A stretch of 33,412 bases of DNA from Exilispira sp964581895 (lineage in GTDB: Bacteria > Spirochaetota > JAAYUW01). Made by a program: the position numbers and the translations under genes. Shown piece after piece: positions 30,993 to 33,412 of this stretch; position 1 is the stretch's first letter, and the number at the start of each line of letters is the position of its first letter. The stretch is taken from contig CAZOPR010000015.1 of assembly GCA_964581895.1 (NCBI GenBank), positions 1-33,412 on the forward strand. The letters run 5' to 3'. The notes beneath the pieces were generated by a model. It was not told where the DNA came from, did no database searches, and saw only the letters and a program-made list of their open reading frames with translations.

Positions 30993-31418
30993 TGTTTCAT
31001 TCTCTATCTTAGCATCTTTTCTTTTGGTTTCAACCATTTTGAAAATTTTCATTCTGAACCCTTGTTTTCCTGAGAACTCATACCCTTCAAACGAAGGTAT
31101 TACATTATCCGCCGAATCATCCTTCAAAATTTCCGCATTAACCAATCCATCTAAAATCCCTTGCGCAATATTGATATAATCAAATCTTCTTTTTGAATTG
31201 CGGTAAAAGAAGAAACTGATTTCATGCAAACCTTCTAATGTTCCGATCTCTTCTTTTAAAGGTTTAAATTCTTCTTTGTAAACCTGCTTTGCTATCTGGG
31301 CATTTGTTGATAGTCTTAAAAAGACTCTTCCCCCGCTTCTTACCGCCTCTCGTGAGTTTTTGAACGATGGAGTGTTGCAAATAAATGTCCACTCCCCAAT
31401 CTGGTTTTTTTCCTTCAT
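30987..31418 (-). CDS. RusA-like Holliday junction resolvase
   Basis: 143 residues. Residues 77-110 (KRRFDYINIAQGILDGL; ILKDDSADNVIPSF) line up without gaps with the active-site segment of E. coli RusA. D80 matches D70, and D100/D101 match D90/D91. RusA D72 is replaced by I82, and K76 by Q86. The same RFDYIN arrangement is, to my recollection, found in other phage relatives, so this is a subfamily rather than decay. The enzyme would cut four-way or branched DNA before packaging. It overlaps the upstream gene by four bases, and belongs with the initiator-like gene and the SSB-like gene to replication and recombination. Confidence 0.65.
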   Translation of the reverse strand: MKEKNQIGEWTFICNTPSFKNSREAVRSGGRVFLRLSTNAQIAKQVYKEEFKPLKEEIGTLEGLHEISFFFYRNSKRRFDYINIAQGILDGLVNAEILKDDSADNVIPSFEGYEFSGKQGFRMKIFKMVETKRKDAKIENETL

Positions 31419-31957
31419 CTAAAGCGTCTTAATAGAAATTTTGCATGATCAAATATTACTTCCTTTGAGAGCATTCTAAGAATGCTCTCTGCCCAAATGC
31501 CATCTTTTATTGCTTTGGTGAAAATCTCTGCCCAGTTTTTATCTTCTTCGCTGGAAACCAAATTAGCTAGTTCCTCTTTTGACAAATCCTTCAATTGCAT
31601 CATCAATGAAAAATTGCAATTTGTGCCAAAAAATTCCGGTTCAGTTAATTCTCTTCTACCATTCACATAATCTTCTACTTCTCTGATTTTGTCAGTTAAG
31701 GTCCAGGCTCCTTCCATTGCCTGTTCAAAAGAGGCTTGTGATTTGAAGGAACTACGGTATATCACTCTCCATCTCAGCGAGATATAACTGTACGCCAATA
31801 CACGATCAAAAACAGACAGCTCTCTATCCAGATCTGTTTGTGTCAGAACATTAAAATATCCCGCCCGTCGGAGAGCGGGTTTAAGCTCTTCAAATGCTTC
31901 CTGAACAGCCGCTTCTTTTTGATCTTTTTGATCTTTTTTATCTAGTACTGCTTTCAT
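31415..31957 (-). CDS. hypothetical protein between initiator and resolvase (180 aa)
   Basis: Begins MKAVLDKKDQKDQKEAAVQE. Soluble and mostly helical: TDLDRELSVFDRVLAYSYI, SFEQAMEGAWTLTDKIREVE and a C-terminal basic end KFLLRRFR. A short 9-base GATCTTTTT repeat codes the DKKDQKDQK start. Four-base overlaps with both neighbours fix it in the replication operon. No family recognised; a helper of the initiator or resolvase is possible. Confidence 0.65.
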   Translation of the reverse strand: MKAVLDKKDQKDQKEAAVQEAFEELKPALRRAGYFNVLTQTDLDRELSVFDRVLAYSYISLRWRVIYRSSFKSQASFEQAMEGAWTLTDKIREVEDYVNGRRELTEPEFFGTNCNFSLMMQLKDLSKEELANLVSSEEDKNWAEIFTKAIKDGIWAESILRMLSKEVIFDHAKFLLRRFR

Positions 31958-33183
31958 ATTTTTCTCCCAAACTTCTCTCGCATAAACTCTTTCGCTCTTA
32001 ATGCGGTCTCAGCGACCTCTTTGGCATATTGTTCTCTTTCCGAAAGAGAAAGTACTCGCGACTGAATTACCTCCTCCTCTCTCTCTGGCTCTCTTTCTGG
32101 CTTTCTCTCTGGCTTTCTCTCTGGCTTTCTCTCTGGCTCCCTCTCTAGGTCATTCCACTTTCGGCATTTGATAAAATTCTGAGCTGTCATTTTGTATTTT
32201 GTTGGGTTTTCCCCACCCAGCCTGCGAAGCTCTGATAAATAGACTGATATCGCCTCATCAATCAGGTCGTTTTCTGGCAATTCTTGCAAACGGTAAGCAA
32301 TAACCCACTCTTGCATTGCCTTCTCTTTATTGTCGTGTAAACCAGTTCCAAACGCTTCCCAGAACCGGTTAAAATCATCCAGTCGGTAATCTGATACCGT
32401 CTCCAGAAGCTCACTAAACCCCCCTGCTTCTGCCTGCGCTTCTAACCACTTGTCAAGTTGCAGATAAAAGTTGTAGGGAGTTTGGTTGTACTTTTCTCTT
32501 GATAAATAAGCAAACCAAGCCTTTTTAATATTTTCTGCGGTTTCCACTTCTAGCGCGTTTACAAACGCTCTTCTGGCATTTTGCTTCCCGCACTCCTTCA
32601 CTCCCTTGTTTTGGTAAATTATTTCAAAAATATACTCATCCTCATGAGTTAATTTTCCGCTCCTGTCTTGTTTTTTTTCAACCAATTTTCCTGGATCTTG
32701 GACTACATCTTCCAAGGGAGCCTTCTCTTGGAAATCATTTTCCCTTTTCTCTTCTGAAAAACAACGAGATGCTCCCGATTTTTTCAAAGAAACTACTTTT
32801 TGCGGTTTTGATTCAACCGGACAGCTTTTAAGCTCTGCTATCTCTTCTGGCGAAAAATCAGAAGTCAAATAAATCTTGCGCTGATGGCGACCTTTAACCA
32901 CTCTGAAGATCAAACCTTTGTCTTCCAGCCGCTTCAAGGCTCTCTTAATTGTTGCCTGAGACACATTTATCCTCTCGGCAAAAAAACTGTTTGAAGTATA
33001 AATTCCTTCAACCCTTAAATCCTCCCGCCAACTCTCAATAGTCGATATAAGCGCTAATTCTGCGACTGTAAGATCCAGCTGCAAGTATTCTAAGTACAAA
33101 CGATCATATTGGCGGCGTTTCTTTGAAAGTTTTTGCGCGGCGAGTGAATGAACCTTCTGTAATACTTTGCTCATTTTATTCAA
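31954..33183 (-). CDS. replication initiator-like protein with N-terminal winged helix
   Basis: 409 residues. The N-terminal domain (about 30-115) is a winged helix: FAERINVSQATIKRALKRLEDKGLIF has been recognised as the helix-turn-helix plus wing of phage replisome organisers and Rep-type initiators (helix 2 FFAERINVS, helix 3 ATIKRALKRL). A long charged linker follows. The C-terminal domain (about 260-350: FNRFWEAFGTG, EWVIAYRLQELPENDLIDEA, NPTKYKMTAQNFIKCRKW) resembles DnaD-like or primosomal protein ends with the 'W-N-D' close. An ERKP repeat tail (12-base DNA repeat) and a basic C-terminus end the protein. It is first in its operon, next to tandem repeats that could be its iterons. Likely loads the host helicase at the phage origin. 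Confidence 0.65.
   Translation of the reverse strand: MNKMSKVLQKVHSLAAQKLSKKRRQYDRLYLEYLQLDLTVAELALISTIESWREDLRVEGIYTSNSFFAERINVSQATIKRALKRLEDKGLIFRVVKGRHQRKIYLTSDFSPEEIAELKSCPVESKPQKVVSLKKSGASRCFSEEKRENDFQEKAPLEDVVQDPGKLVEKKQDRSGKLTHEDEYIFEIIYQNKGVKECGKQNARRAFVNALEVETAENIKKAWFAYLSREKYNQTPYNFYLQLDKWLEAQAEAGGFSELLETVSDYRLDDFNRFWEAFGTGLHDNKEKAMQEWVIAYRLQELPENDLIDEAISVYLSELRRLGGENPTKYKMTAQNFIKCRKWNDLEREPERKPERKPERKPEREPEREEEVIQSRVLSLSEREQYAKEVAETALRAKEFMREKFGRKI
32085..32147 (-). repeat. 12-bp tandem repeat coding ERKP
   Basis: Plus-strand unit CTTTCTCTCTGG in about five copies, in frame near the C-terminus of the initiator-like protein. Confidence 0.9.
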
Positions 33184-33211
33184 TTATTCTTTTTTTTAAG
33201 AGTAATTGAAT
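33178..33211. promoter_or_regulatory. 9-bp inverted repeat over the initiator start region
   Basis: ATTCAATTA (33178-33186) and TAATTGAAT (33203-33211) with a 16-base spacer. It overlaps a second possible minus-strand promoter (TTGACA at 33222-33227, 17 bases, TACTCT at 33199-33204) and the ATG at 33183, which lacks a clear ribosome site. Candidate operator or RNA structure for self-regulation of the initiator. Confidence 0.5.
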
Positions 33212-33307
33212 TTTTGATTTTTGTCAAGTAAAAAATTTTGGGCGGGGTGAGCAAAGCTGAGGCACTACTTTTTTGAATAAAATAAAAAAAACCCCACCAC
33301 AGGAAAC

Positions 33308-33336
33308 AATATAGCACAAAATTTTCCCAACGTCAA
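33308..33336 (-). promoter_or_regulatory. sigma70 extended -10 promoter of the replication operon
   Basis: On the minus strand TTGACG (33331-33336), 17-base spacer, TATATT (33308-33313) preceded by TGC. Strong match to consensus and of the same extended -10 type as the two plus-strand promoters. It implies a leader of about 120 bases before the initiator start. Confidence 0.75.
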
Positions 33337-33342
33337 GCCCCC

Positions 33343-33412
33343 TCTTCCCCAAATTCCCTTCTTCCCCAAATTCCCTTCTTCCCCAAATTCCCCTCTTCCC
33401 CAAATTCCCCCC
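33343..33412. repeat. 17-bp tandem repeat, four copies, G-rich on the minus strand
   Basis: Units TCTTCCCCAAATTCCCT (first two) and the same ending in C (last two), running into the contig end, so the true length is unknown. It lies directly upstream of the replication operon promoter. Its sequence differs from the left-end repeat. Confidence 0.93.

Noticed and set aside
33343..33412. Telomere-like ends of a linear genome
   Set aside because: The two ends carry unrelated repeats, the G-rich strand is the 5' strand at both ends (opposite to telomeres), and a contig ending in repeats is better explained by assembly failure.

Overview
The window reads as a nearly gene-complete contig of a short-tailed (podovirus-like) tailed bacteriophage with an HK97-fold capsid. 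It carries a T7/P22-style run of terminase, portal, scaffold, capsid, adaptor, tail nozzle-like protein, ejection proteins, tailspike and lysis genes. There is no ribosomal or cellular housekeeping gene, no integrase, no DNA polymerase and no phage-type RNA polymerase. Genes use the standard code, Shine-Dalgarno sites and sigma70-like promoters (TTGACA/TATAAT with an extended -10), so the host is a bacterium. A cleavable signal peptide and a T7-lysozyme-like amidase fit a Gram-negative host, but the host cannot be fixed from sequence alone. The window contains a 100-N scaffold gap (2325-2424). Both of its ends lie inside G-rich tandem repeats, which looks like assembly breakage at repeats.

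Layout. (1) 1-2843, plus strand: hairpin repeats, an extended -10 promoter, then five tightly coupled genes. They encode an unknown protein, an SSB-like protein, two very small unknowns at 1325-1653 and a giant-repeat YdcK-like left-handed beta-helix protein broken by the gap. (2) 2845-26513, minus strand: one dense late operon with mostly 1-4 base overlaps. In transcription order it runs: small basic protein, sigma factor, small terminase, large terminase, portal, small unknown, scaffold, capsid, unknown, decoration-like protein, adaptor, GNAT-like protein with an acidic repeat tail, unknown, four ejection/internal virion proteins, tail nozzle-like protein, tailspike, beta-rich structural protein, amidase, permuted NlpC/P60-like hydrolase and three small proteins (a signal-peptide protein and a holin-like membrane protein among them). 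(3) 26514-26826: divergent control region with phased T-tracts, an inverted repeat and a second extended -10 promoter. (4) 26827-30105, plus strand: second YdcK-like protein, SNF2-type helicase, a LAGLIDADG-like protein with both catalytic aspartates changed to arginine, and one or two small membrane peptides. (5) 30102-33183, minus strand: replication initiator-like HTH protein, unknown, RusA-like resolvase, then several very small genes and a tRNA-Arg-like sequence. (6) 33184-33412: promoter and a second G-rich tandem repeat.

How it works together (inference). If the genome is circular or circularly permuted, the two ends join into one intergenic region. That region would hold two different iteron arrays between divergent promoters, beside the initiator gene, and would be the obvious origin candidate. 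Early genes (SSB-like, helicase, RusA-like, initiator) are read from host-like promoters. The phage sigma factor, second gene of the late operon, has kept core binding and -10 melting regions but lost region 3 and changed its -35 helix, so it may redirect host polymerase.

The most unusual items are the SNF2/degenerate-LAGLIDADG cassette, the rewired sigma factor, the two YdcK-like proteins under near-identical leaders, helically phased T-tracts, and in-frame tandem repeats recurring through the genome.
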